NCBI RefSeq assembly: GCF_020164455.1
Contig: NZ_JAIQWW010000008.1
Location: forward strand, 186,001-250,000
Reading direction: 5' to 3'
Length of the DNA stretch: 64,000 nucleotides
Origin: Phyllobacterium chamaecytisi
Lineage (GTDB): Bacteria; Pseudomonadota; Alphaproteobacteria; Rhizobiales; Rhizobiaceae
The notes beneath the pieces are model-generated. The model was not told the origin of the DNA and did no database searches. It saw only the letters and a program-made list of their open reading frames with translations. The translations under genes were made by a program, and so were the position numbers. This document shows, one piece after another, positions 28,808 to 37,035 of the stretch. How positions within the stretch are numbered: position 1 is the first letter of the stretch; every line of letters begins with the position of its first letter.

Positions 28808-29857
28808 CTAGCTCTGAAACGGAATGGTCCGACCTGGCTGCCGTGCCTGTTCTTTCGTGTAAGAGACCCCATGAACCTTGATGCCCTGCGCATTGATCAA
28901 GGTAATGAGCCCGCCCTTGTTGGAAAGTGCCACCGGAGCTTTCACCTCGACAACCTGGGTCGCGCCGGCAGCAATCGATCCACCAAGGTCCATCGCATTC
29001 TTCTGCTTGTCCTTGATCTGCCACCCGGTGAGGTCAATGGATACATCCGCAGTATTCAGCAGTGTCACCGTTTCATGTTCAGGTGTCTTCACGTCATTGA
29101 CATAGGCGGCGATGATGCGCACCAACCCGTCTGGCACCTCGAAATCGGGGATGCGGTCGCGATCGACTGGCGCATGCGGCCTGCCCGGGTGATCGCCTTG
29201 CTGGGGAATGATGAGCGATCCGTTTCCATCGTCCGAGTGCCAGGCCTGCGTTTGAAATTTCAGGAAGACGCCGACCCATTGCTGCTCGCGGGGAAACTCG
29301 AAGATCAGTCCGCCATCCTGCCATGGCCCGTTCTGCGAGGCAAACCTTCCGGGAGGGTTGCCCTGGTTGAAATGAATATCGTGAATGCCCCGTCCGGGCT
29401 TGAACCCGAAGTACTTGTCGGCCTTGTCTTGCTCCGGTCCCCACGTCTCGCCGAAGGCGTAGATCATCGCGTCCTCGTCTGACATGGCACGCTGGACATA
29501 GGCATCGATCTTCTCATTGAGGTCATTGTCAGGACCAACTGCCGAGAGCGGCAACGGCACAAGTTCCCAAGGTTGCATCAGGTTACCGCGGATGAAATCC
29601 AGCGCGACGCCTCCCGGCTGGCTCGGCGTCTTGTGCAGCCCCTCAGACAACTCCACAAGGAGATCGGTGATCGGATGCTCGAATCGCGACCGGACGAGGA
29701 ACTCGACTTCGCTGCCATCCTGCGAACGGACATTGATCGCGATGCGGTGCAGGGTGCCATTTTCCGACACGAGGACCTGGTAATGCGGACTTGCGCCGGA
29801 TGCCAGACGATTATTGATCGGTCGGCCCTTGAGCACAGCGTAGTTGTCGAGTGGCAT
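28808..29857 (-). CDS. DUF2278 (YukJ-like) protein with C-terminal lamin-tail domain
   Basis: Residues 1-225 match DUF2278: MPLDNYAVLKGRPINNRL, then FEHPITDLL, ALDFIRGNLMQPWELVPLPL, the segment MIYAFGETWGPE, YFGFKPGRGIHDIHFNQGNP and FLKFQTQAWHSDD. Conserved His, Asp and Glu residues in these blocks look like an active or metal site. Residues about 240-345 form a lamin-tail (LTD) Ig-like fold: TVTLLNTADVSIDLTGWQIK, a central GGSIAAGATQVVEV, and ALSNKGGLITLINAQGIKV. LTD domains occur beside nucleases in secreted bacterial proteins. GGAGG precedes the ATG. DUF2278 has no established activity that I can name. Confidence 0.85.
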   Translation of the reverse strand: MPLDNYAVLKGRPINNRLASGASPHYQVLVSENGTLHRIAINVRSQDGSEVEFLVRSRFEHPITDLLVELSEGLHKTPSQPGGVALDFIRGNLMQPWELVPLPLSAVGPDNDLNEKIDAYVQRAMSDEDAMIYAFGETWGPEQDKADKYFGFKPGRGIHDIHFNQGNPPGRFASQNGPWQDGGLIFEFPREQQWVGVFLKFQTQAWHSDDGNGSLIIPQQGDHPGRPHAPVDRDRIPDFEVPDGLVRIIAAYVNDVKTPEHETVTLLNTADVSIDLTGWQIKDKQKNAMDLGGSIAAGATQVVEVKAPVALSNKGGLITLINAQGIKVHGVSYTKEQARQPGRTIPFQS

Positions 29858-29939
29858 GATATCCTCCGTGTCAATTCTTACGAGATATTTCTATCCGACG
29901 ATTGTCGGCACATGTTCAGAAGGCGAGGGGGTGCTGTCG

Positions 29940-30818
29940 CTACCTGCGGCCAGCACAGCCGCTCGGCAGCGCCATCGCCGTCTTGCTTGCATGGTCGGTA
30001 TTCACATAATCACCAAGATCGATTTGGAGGCCAATAAACAGATCAAGTGCCCTGCGGGCCGCCTTTCCAGGCATTCCGCCGGCGATGGTTGCACATTTAA
30101 ATGAAATCTCTGCGACAGCAGGCGGGAAATCAGTCGTCTCGAAGTACCAGAGCGTCAGCGTGAAATCCCCGGTGACATTCTCACTGAGCCTGACTTGTGC
30201 GCCTTTGCTGACATATTCATGAATGACGGGACCGCCGATCAATGAACTCTCTCTTGCGAGTGTATTCGGCGCCTTGAGGTTTTCGGCAAGGGTTGGGAAA
30301 AGCGCCCGTAACACCGCCGTTGTCCGGTCCATTTCCTGCCAAGCATGAACTAGCGTGGTCGACAGCGAAAAGCGGCTGCGAATGGAATGCTTCGACGGAA
30401 ACACAACCGGCGTGCCCGGAACGGATGGAATGACCTCAAGCGGAGCAATGTCCTCCTCGAACTTTATCTCGCCTTGACCGGCCGCGCCCGGTAGTGGCGT
30501 CGACGCGACCACGAAATAATCTTCCGTTCGTAGCTTAAGGGTTATCTCAGGTACCCCGGATTTCGCTTGGGCTCGGGTGCGCAAGGCGAAGTCGGAGCCG
30601 GTCAAAGTGCAGTTCGGCGTATCCCAAAAGCGGATGATACGCTCTTTCGGGGTGCCAAACGATCCCACGGCGCGGGACTCACCATTCTCGCGCTTCTTCA
30701 GCCGGCACTCGATAATGGGCATTATCCGGTCGCGCCAGAACGTGTTTGCTCTGGGCTCTGCGAACCAGCTGGGATTCAACAGCAGCTTATATTCGCGCGC
30801 GTCGAGATTGTGTCGCAT
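29940..30818 (-). CDS. Hypothetical protein, possibly CYTH-like; first gene of the hydrolase operon
   Basis: The start at 30818 has GGGGGAGG just upstream (30842 would add eight residues). The 292-residue protein begins RHNLDAREYKLLLNPSWF and has IIRFWDTPNCTLTGSDFALR and then PEITLKLRTEDYFV. The order of a strand with Tyr/Phe-Asp-Thr, then an xLRxR strand and a KLR strand resembles bacterial CYTH-like (triphosphate tunnel) proteins, although the N-terminal ExExK signature is not obvious. No signal peptide. It is the promoter-proximal gene of seven minus-strand genes spaced by 67-106 bases. Confidence 0.55.
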   Translation of the reverse strand: MRHNLDAREYKLLLNPSWFAEPRANTFWRDRIMPIIECRLKKRENGESRAVGSFGTPKERIIRFWDTPNCTLTGSDFALRTRAQAKSGVPEITLKLRTEDYFVVASTPLPGAAGQGEIKFEEDIAPLEVIPSVPGTPVVFPSKHSIRSRFSLSTTLVHAWQEMDRTTAVLRALFPTLAENLKAPNTLARESSLIGGPVIHEYVSKGAQVRLSENVTGDFTLTLWYFETTDFPPAVAEISFKCATIAGGMPGKAARRALDLFIGLQIDLGDYVNTDHASKTAMALPSGCAGRR

Positions 30819-31705
30819 GATTCCTCCCCCTGGAATCTGCAAGAACTATAGCGGATGACGTCGAACCATTCAGAACCAAATGAACTTGACTAAGAGAGCA
30901 CGATCCCTGATCTGCCACAATAAACCAGAAAGGATTAGGCTGCGACGCGGAAGCCATTGCCAAAACCTTCCGGGCCATCTGTGCGCAGCCGGTTGCCGAT
31001 GATGGTGTGACGTTTGATGTCCCCTCGTTGACGGCGGCCTGGGATTTGCGCGCATACGCGGTGATCTTCTGAAATGGCTCGGCGTTCGTCAGGGGAGGGG
31101 GCAAGATAGGTAAGGTCAGCCATGGAGCGCCATATTTGATCGCCGACACGCCTCGGATATCTGAGGGATTTCGATCCCTTCTCGGGGTCGACCAGGACGT
31201 TGCGAAGCTATGTCTTCATCCTGACGCACCAGAATAGGGGCGGTAGTAACATCCCTCCCTTCAGGCGTCCCCCGGCTGTTCAAGCCGCACGTAGCTGGAA
31301 CGAAACGATTGCCGTCGTCGGCGACTGGACCGTCCCCGACGTAACATGGTCCAAGAAACACGGCTGGCACTTCCATTTGCAGGTCGCAGTGGCGATGCTG
31401 ACAGAGGATGAGGCAACCGCTGAGGCGGGGCTGAGGGACGGCAGATCGTCAACGTGGGGAGAAGGGGGGCGGAAAAGCGGCACAAAGCTCAATTGGATCA
31501 TCTGTTGCCAATCGGCAACGCGCGCCCTTATCAATGCCTTAGTTCCTCACCACCCAAGTCAATGTGCGTTGTAGCCCAAGCAGGCCCGATCGCCTGCCCC
31601 CTATACTGGGACGTTCAACGTGGCCGATCGAATAGCTTCGGCTGATTGCCGATTAGCGCATACCAGGAGGAATACCCCGAGTTACTATAAGCCAAGAGCG
31701 GATAT
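30819..31705. other. 0.9-kb gap upstream of the hydrolase operon; no gene supported
   Basis: Several overlapping frames on both strands (30787-31149, 31116-31376 minus, 31200-31574 plus) show no domain. The stretch must contain the promoter of the minus-strand hydrolase operon. It also holds the second copy of the porin-upstream element at 31486-31586. Confidence 0.4.
31486..31586 (+). repeat. Porin-upstream element, copy 2
   Basis: Same block order and nearly the same spacing as 5229-5327: a perfect palindrome GTTGCCAATCGGCAAC (31504-31519), AGTTCCTCACCACCCAA (31541-31557), GTAGCCCAAGC (31571-31581). No porin follows here; the next plus-strand frame is a small membrane protein 120 bases on. 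Confidence 0.5.
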
Positions 31706-31939
31706 ATGCGACCAGATGACGACGGACCAGAGTTTGACGAGGGGCCGTATTTCACATCAGTTTGGCCATATTTGATTGTCTTCGTAATGATAATCGCGAT
31801 CGCCTTTTGGATTTGGTTCGACAGGCGGACTAAATGGTGTTGGTTCACTGGACACCAAAGCACGAACGGAAGAAGGGCCGAGTTGGCTTGCAGACCAAAC
31901 TCCGAAGACGTCAATAGGAAAAACGGCGAGAGGCTTTGA
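31706..31939 (+). CDS. Possible small single-span membrane protein
   Basis: The 77-residue frame begins with an acidic stretch MRPDDDGPEFDEGPYF, then one hydrophobic helix VWPYLIVFVMIIAIAFWIWF followed by basic DRRTK, a convincing inner-membrane anchor. The last 35 residues look unstructured and may be chance extension. The ribosome site is weak. No family recognised. Confidence 0.35.
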   Translation: MRPDDDGPEFDEGPYFTSVWPYLIVFVMIIAIAFWIWFDRRTKWCWFTGHQSTNGRRAELACRPNSEDVNRKNGERL

Positions 31940-32274
31940 GAGTCCTGTTACTCGTTGGCATGACCCAGCAAAACCTTGGAGCCGCAATTGGCGTTTCATA
32001 TGTGCAGATTCAACAGGACGAAAATGGCAAGAATCGCGCGGCGTGCCGGCGATAACAGTTATCACGGCGACAGTCTTAGCTACGACGCAACGGGAAGCGA
32101 TAGCGGCTCGTGCAGTCGGTCAGCGCCTATTTCAAAGAGATTTTCCACCCGTTTAGCCTCCCAAGGCAACGTGGCTGTCGTCGGACCCGTTTCGACGGCA
32201 GCCACTTCTCGCTGCATTACAAGACGGTTCGGCGAAGCGGCTAGAGCAACCTGTGCACCGAAACGGGTTGTCAG

Positions 32275-32790
32275 ATGACAGTCGCGACCATGTCCTTGTC
32301 GAGCTTTCGGCTTTGCGCTGTCTCGCTCGATGCCTCTTTCAGGAGTCAGAGGGATTCAGAACGAAAGCGCGAACAGGCTGTCGCGATTTTCGACCTGCTA
32401 GAAAACAACACCTTTGTTCCAGTTGGCCATGGCGGTGGCCCCTACCGCCTGGGCCTCACATTGATGGATGGGCGCCTTGTCTTGACCGTCACCACTGAGA
32501 AAGACGTGCCCATCCTTTGTCACCATTTGTCGCTCACTCCGTTCCGACGGCTGCTCAAGGATTACAGACTAGTTTGCGACAGCTACTCCGACGCCGTGGT
32601 GCGCAAGGTCCCAGAGAGGCTTGAAGCTATCGATATGGGACGCCGGGCCATCCACGACGAAGCCTCCGAATTGCTGAGAAAGCGCCTCAAATCCAAGGTC
32701 GATATGGATCAGGGAACTGCCCGACGGCTGTTTACCTTGGTCGATATCCTGATCACACAAGACGTAGCGTATCGAGCACATCGAACGTGA
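32275..32790 (+). CDS. UPF0262 family protein (copy 2)
   Basis: The 171-residue protein is the homologue of the copy at 2716-3219. Shared blocks are ENNTFVPVGHGGGPYRLGL, HHLSLTPFRRLLKDYRLVCD, MGRRAIHDEASELLRKR and GTARRLFTLVDIL. The two differ at many positions and at the termini, so the duplication is old or the second copy came by transfer. No membrane span or signal. Flanked by sparse DNA with no operon partner. Function unknown. Confidence 0.85.
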   Translation: MTVATMSLSSFRLCAVSLDASFRSQRDSERKREQAVAIFDLLENNTFVPVGHGGGPYRLGLTLMDGRLVLTVTTEKDVPILCHHLSLTPFRRLLKDYRLVCDSYSDAVVRKVPERLEAIDMGRRAIHDEASELLRKRLKSKVDMDQGTARRLFTLVDILITQDVAYRAHRT

Positions 32791-32925
32791 GACGAAACGT
32801 ATATCCCTGTCCGCGAGGAGGGGAGAAAGCGGGCGAGCGCCGTTCTACAGGGATTGGCGGGACGTCGAGGCCATCATAGCATCGAGGTCGTTTGAGCCAG
32901 CGCTCGCAACTGGTGCAACGCGGCT

Positions 32926-33279
32926 TTATCGCGCTGACCGGCCAGGTTCAGCGGTTCCAGTCTGTTCATCCTCATGATCCGTTTCGGCAGATACCTCGTC
33001 CTCCAGCATCTGAATTTTATCGGCAGCGGCATGAACGAAATGGCACCATATCTTTGCAAGGTTGTCTGCGGCATTGCGGTATGTCTCGTCGACATCCTGT
33101 TCATTCATCAGCTCAAGAACTTCGTTAAAATCACGCTGCCCTTTTTGAATGACTGCGCGCAAACGTTTGGCGTGATCGAGACTTAGCCCAGGTCGGTCGA
33201 GAGCCTGAGGCACCTCCTCCACCAGCCGTTTTACAAGATCCGCGTGTCCTCGAAGTCTTGGGATCCAGTCAATCGACAT
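32926..33279 (-). CDS. Hypothetical helical protein (117 residues)
   Basis: The ATG at 33279 has GGGGAA eight bases upstream; an earlier start at 33318 is possible. The product (MSIDWIPRLRGHADLVKRLV at its start) is predicted almost wholly helical, with several heptad-like stretches and an acidic C-terminus (EDEVSAETDHEDEQ). No domain recognised, no export signal. Confidence 0.5.
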   Translation of the reverse strand: MSIDWIPRLRGHADLVKRLVEEVPQALDRPGLSLDHAKRLRAVIQKGQRDFNEVLELMNEQDVDETYRNAADNLAKIWCHFVHAAADKIQMLEDEVSAETDHEDEQTGTAEPGRSAR

Positions 33280-33878
33280 CGTTTCATTCCCCAAACGTTT
33301 TGCCGCACCTTCAGCCACTAAAGAAAAGCCGGAATGATGGCAACTTGTAAAGCGGCGGTGCTTTTGAGGTTGTTCCCGCTGGCAGACTGCTCTTGGGATA
33401 AGACACCATTGTTGAAGGATTCGATCAGAAAGTCGTTGTTGCCCACGTTCGGCTTCTCCCTAGCGAAGGTTTTCTGGATAATTCACCACCATTGGAGGGC
33501 TATCGATTGACTTGGAAGGGACATAATCTGCTGGATAGATCCGCGCCCCTATCTATCGCATGTGAAAGATAGCGCGCGTACACGAATCTGACCGTATGTC
33601 CGCCTTTCGGCCTAAAGTTCGCGGTTGAGTCATGCTTTTCAGCGGGAGTTAAAATAGAAACGTCCATTTGCGAGAAGTTTCGTAAACCGGTGAGTCAGGC
33701 TTTTGGAAGTCGTTGCAACCATGTACGTGCAGCCGATATTCTGAGCCTGTCGCGACGTCGGGATCTCATTGCGAAAGCGAGACATGGGCCATATTTGCGT
33801 TTGACACGACCGCGTCGTCCGATAAGGATATTATCCTCACGGAAGCGCAGTGTGCCCTCCATGCCAATCGAGATGATC
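33280..33878. other. 0.6-kb gap upstream of the double cold-shock gene
   Basis: No gene supported. An open frame extends back from the cold-shock gene to 33690, but its first 63 codons are rich in Arg/Ser/Leu and unlike the family, so I treat them as untranslated leader. Small inverted repeats around CTATC...GATAG near 33556-33572 are seen. Confidence 0.4.
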
Positions 33879-34478
33879 ATGGGCAAATATCGAGACCATC
33901 GCGAGCCACGCCGGCATCGGCATGACGATAACCTCATTTCCTTTTTGGAACGGACGTCCGAGCCAAGCTACTTTCAGCGTTCGCCGACTATGACCACAGA
34001 TCCTGTCGAGGCGGAGGTGATATGGTTCAACGCCAGCAAGGGTTTTGGCTTCGTCAAACTGTCGGATAGCACGGAGGCCTATCTGCACATCCGACAGTTG
34101 GAGGCAGCCGGAAGCCGCGGTGTTTCCGAGGGGACGCGTCTCAAGGTCACGGTCGAAGAAAGTCAAAGAGGCCATCAGGTCGTGCAAGTCCTGGAAATCG
34201 GCCAACCGATTGCTAAAACGCCGGCACATACGCACCGCGCGGGCGAGGCCACTGCCGAGACAGGTGACCAGCTGGAGAGCGCGGGCACCGTCAAGTGGTA
34301 CGATCCCGAGAAGGGCTTCGGCTTCATTGCTCCCGATAACGGTGAGAAAGACGTCTTCGTCCATGCCACAGCGCTGACCGGCTCAGGGCTCAGCCTGTTG
34401 GTGGAGGGACAGAAGGTTGTTGTTGAATGCGGGCAGGGCAAGAAAGGCCTGGAAGTCCGGAGCATTCGCCTGGGCTAG
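33879..34478 (+). CDS. Double cold-shock-domain protein (rhizobial type)
   Basis: The protein of 199 residues starts MGKYRDHREPRRHRHDDN, the usual beginning of the alphaproteobacterial two-domain Csp family. The first domain (about 47-110) reads VEAEVIWFNASKGFGFVKL and then AYLHIRQLEAAG. A linker of about 25 residues follows, then the second domain (about 133-197) with GTVKWYDPEKGFGFIAPDN and DVFVHATALTGSGL, ending in the family tail GKKGLEVRSIRLG. In the first domain RNP2 is altered (AYLHI instead of VFVHI), as is usual in this family. It probably binds RNA under stress or in stationary phase. The stop overlaps the beginning of a PIN-domain fragment. Confidence 0.9.
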   Translation: MGKYRDHREPRRHRHDDNLISFLERTSEPSYFQRSPTMTTDPVEAEVIWFNASKGFGFVKLSDSTEAYLHIRQLEAAGSRGVSEGTRLKVTVEESQRGHQVVQVLEIGQPIAKTPAHTHRAGEATAETGDQLESAGTVKWYDPEKGFGFIAPDNGEKDVFVHATALTGSGLSLLVEGQKVVVECGQGKKGLEVRSIRLG

Positions 34479-34606
34479 TTTTCCTGCAGGCGCGGCAATT
34501 GGGTGCGAGTGTGCTTACCGGCAACTTCCGGAATTTCGACTATCTTTTCCAGATCATTCCAACCGGGCGCGTCATTCTGTACCGATCTCCTGCAGCGCCA
34601 CAATGA
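34472..34606 (+). pseudogene. C-terminal fragment of a PIN-domain toxin
   Basis: Directly at the end of the cold-shock gene, in another frame, the sequence reads LVFLQARQLGASVLTGNFRN followed by FDYLFQIIPTGRVILYRSPA, then a stop. This matches, position by position, the end of the PIN protein encoded at 61176-61937 (LFLQAQKLGFTVLIGNVSDF, then DYILQLIPTGRVMLYR). The rest of the gene and any antitoxin are missing, so this is a leftover of a toxin gene. Confidence 0.7.
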
Positions 34607-34787
34607 GGCGGAAGGCAAGACACTGCTGTCGGCGACCCAGGCTATTTTGTCGAGCTTCAATTCAATGATTGTGAAGATGGGCGATGTGCCGACGCTAGTG
34701 AGCTTGCCGGCGCGTTTGCTTAGTGCTTATGGGAACTCCTGAGAATGACCCGCTTGCCGCGGGAACAAACCCAATGGAGGGAAAGAA

Positions 34788-34991
34788 ATGGACAACAGCG
34801 AACTGCTAGCCAGGCTTAAGGTCAGACGGTCTACCGCAATAACTGCGATGTTAAAGAGCGGAGAGAATGACAAATCGCTTATTGCACTCAGTGGAATACA
34901 GGGATCGATCAGCGCCATCGAAGCATACATGGCGGAAAAAGCGGAACCAACCGGGTCGTCTTGGAACGATCCGGACTTTCAGCTTGCTTAG
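34788..34991 (+). CDS. Small hypothetical protein (67 residues)
   Basis: GGAGGG lies seven bases before the ATG, a good ribosome site. The product MDNSELLARLKVRRSTAITA and onward is helical and soluble, with an acidic disordered tail. No family recognised. Several DNA-binding-like basic residues occur in the first 20 positions, but there is no recognisable fold. Confidence 0.5.
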   Translation: MDNSELLARLKVRRSTAITAMLKSGENDKSLIALSGIQGSISAIEAYMAEKAEPTGSSWNDPDFQLA

Positions 34992-36029
34992 CGGGCGGCA
35001 TAAATGAGGCGATGGTCAGTTGGCTGCGGCAACAGGCCTGCGATCGCACCAGCTTTGAGGATCGCGTAACATGGGGGCGGAAAGAAGCGATGTGGCTTCC
35101 AAACCCGTCGCTAAGATAATGCCAGAAAGCGAACCCGAGCTTTTTGCAGATCTTCATCAGCCGTAGCCATGGTATCGGGCGCAAGACGGAAGTATCGGCT
35201 GACCGGACGCTTGCATTCCACGCGAAGGATGATTCTGGATGCTCAACTGGATTTTGCCACTTGCCGCGTATCTATTCTTCGCAACATGGCGACGCGAGTT
35301 CTCAAATCCCTGACCCATTGAGTTCTTGGGCATCGCGAAACCCTGGCACACGAAGCACGTGATCCTGTCAATCGCAGTTGAAATCGAGCGCTGCTCTTGC
35401 GGACACGAACCGATTCATAACGACCTTGAACTCAGGTGAAGTAAAGTCAAGGGCATTGCCGTGCCGACTGCTCGCCGGCGGCGACGGCGTCCTCGAAGTG
35501 GTCGAGAATGACGCGGGCGAGGACTATGGGGCGGCACGTGGCATCCCCACTGCACTGCAGCGACTTAAGGAACTTGTCGCCGGCGGTATAGCAGCACGGT
35601 GTCAGCTGAAAAGTATGCCCCCGGTGACGTCGTCACCGGGGGGCATATGTCCCCTTTTGCGGTGGTTGATTATCCGGCGTCGGGGCTTAGAGCGCCGTTC
35701 TTAAAGCATCTTGGCGACCAAAACCGCGAACGCAACTCCTCTGGCCAATACGCTCAGATATTTGATGGGACACGAGTGGCAAGACCACGCTGCTTCGTCG
35801 TCATCATCCAGATCGTCATACTCGGAGAGGTCGTTCATATGCACGGTCGGTTCCTGTTGCGATCACCACCATTAAGCCTGATGCCTATCATTCGTGACCA
35901 ACAGGATTGTGACCAGAAATATACTTTCAATGTTCGACCGTTGCCTAAAACTTCTTTGCGATCGAGTTCACTGCGAATTCATAAAGTAGTCCGGTGGCGA
36001 CGTTTGCCAAACTGACGTTGCGTTGAGGT
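34992..36029. other. 1-kb gap with a strong palindrome; no gene supported
   Basis: Frames at 35378-35704 and 35599-36015 overlap and show no domain. A near-perfect inverted repeat at 35614-35646 is listed separately. The region lies between a small plus-strand gene and the convergent LysR gene. Confidence 0.4.
35614..35646. repeat. Near-perfect 33-base palindrome (hairpin)
   Basis: TATGCCCCCGGTGACG is followed at once by its reverse complement with one extra G (CGTCACCGGGGGGCATA after a single T). It is GC-rich with no following T run, so a bidirectional hairpin or protein-binding site is possible. Confidence 0.6.
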
Positions 36030-36926
36030 CTAAGAACGCGGGGCGTCCAGCTCGATCCTCATCCATTGGCGTAGCGCTTCGACGTCGGAGCGGCTGCTGA
36101 CGGCAGGCGCGCAGACGAAATGGTAGATGTCGCCGGGCAGGACGTGGTGGAAAGGCTGAACCAGCAGGCCCGAGGCGAGGGTGTCCGCCGCCAGTACCAA
36201 ACTGACAATCGCCACACCCTGTCCGGCGATGGCCGCCTGCATGGCGTGCAAGCCGTTGGAAAAGTGCAGACCGGCGGTGGTGTTCACGCCACTGATACCA
36301 GCTCCCGCGCACCAGCGCGGCCAGTCCGGCAGTGGCCGCGGTGCGGTGCGGCCATCGACATGAATGAGCGCGACCCGACGGATGTCTTCAAGATCAACAA
36401 TATTCAATCGAGGACTGCACACCGGGGCGAATGTGTCGATCCTGAGAGAGGTTGCTTCGACACCTGCGAATGGCCCCTTGCCATAACGTATCGCCACGTC
36501 AATCTCGCCCGGCTGCAATTTCACGATCGTTTCGGAAGCGTGCAGGCGCAGATCGAGTTCCGGCAGAACATGGCGGATTTCGGCCAGGCGCGGAACGAGC
36601 CAATGGCTAAGAAAAGCCGTGGTCGCGGAAAGCGTCAAAGCTTTTCGGTTATCGATTTCGCGAAGACGGGCGACTGATCGGCGGATGTCGGCGAAGCCGG
36701 ACACTGTCGCCTCATAGAGCTCCTTGCCCTTGGATGTGAGACTTACGCTGCGCGGTGTTCGATCGAGCACGCGCACTCCAAGATATTCTTCAAGCTGGCG
36801 GATCTGATGACTAATGGCCGTGGGCGTGACGAACAGTTCCGCCGCCGCCGCTTTGAAACTGCTGAGGCGAGCGGTGGCTTCGAAAGCGCGAAGAGCCGTC
36901 AGGGGCGGCATGTCTGATCCTGTCAT
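36030..36926 (-). CDS. LysR-family regulator (GcvA-like)
   Basis: The 298-residue protein starts with the winged HTH typical of GcvA-like LysR proteins: PPLTALRAFEATARLSSFKA, AAAELFVTPTAISHQIRQLE, and LGVRVLDRTPRSVSLTSKG. The effector domain follows from about residue 90 (LTLSATTAFLSHWLVPRLAE). It is divergent from a PhzF-type gene with about 110 bases between the starts, the normal arrangement for a LysR regulator and its target. Confidence 0.92.
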   Translation of the reverse strand: MTGSDMPPLTALRAFEATARLSSFKAAAAELFVTPTAISHQIRQLEEYLGVRVLDRTPRSVSLTSKGKELYEATVSGFADIRRSVARLREIDNRKALTLSATTAFLSHWLVPRLAEIRHVLPELDLRLHASETIVKLQPGEIDVAIRYGKGPFAGVEATSLRIDTFAPVCSPRLNIVDLEDIRRVALIHVDGRTAPRPLPDWPRWCAGAGISGVNTTAGLHFSNGLHAMQAAIAGQGVAIVSLVLAADTLASGLLVQPFHHVLPGDIYHFVCAPAVSSRSDVEALRQWMRIELDAPRS

Positions 36927-37035
36927 GATGAATCCATTTCATCTTAGACATGAGAAAAGCGATTTTGAAACCTCGCTGTCACCAGCATATCCTGTGCGAC
37001 ACAAGCGACTTCCACTCATCTCACAAGGACAAATT

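Noticed and set aside
30787-31574. Several overlapping frames of 60-124 codons on both strands
   Set aside because: None shows a fold, ribosome site or similarity; treated as non-coding promoter region.
36814-37035. Upstream extension of the PhzF frame
   Set aside because: It overlaps the LysR start region; family alignment begins at the ATG at 37036, which has its own ribosome site.
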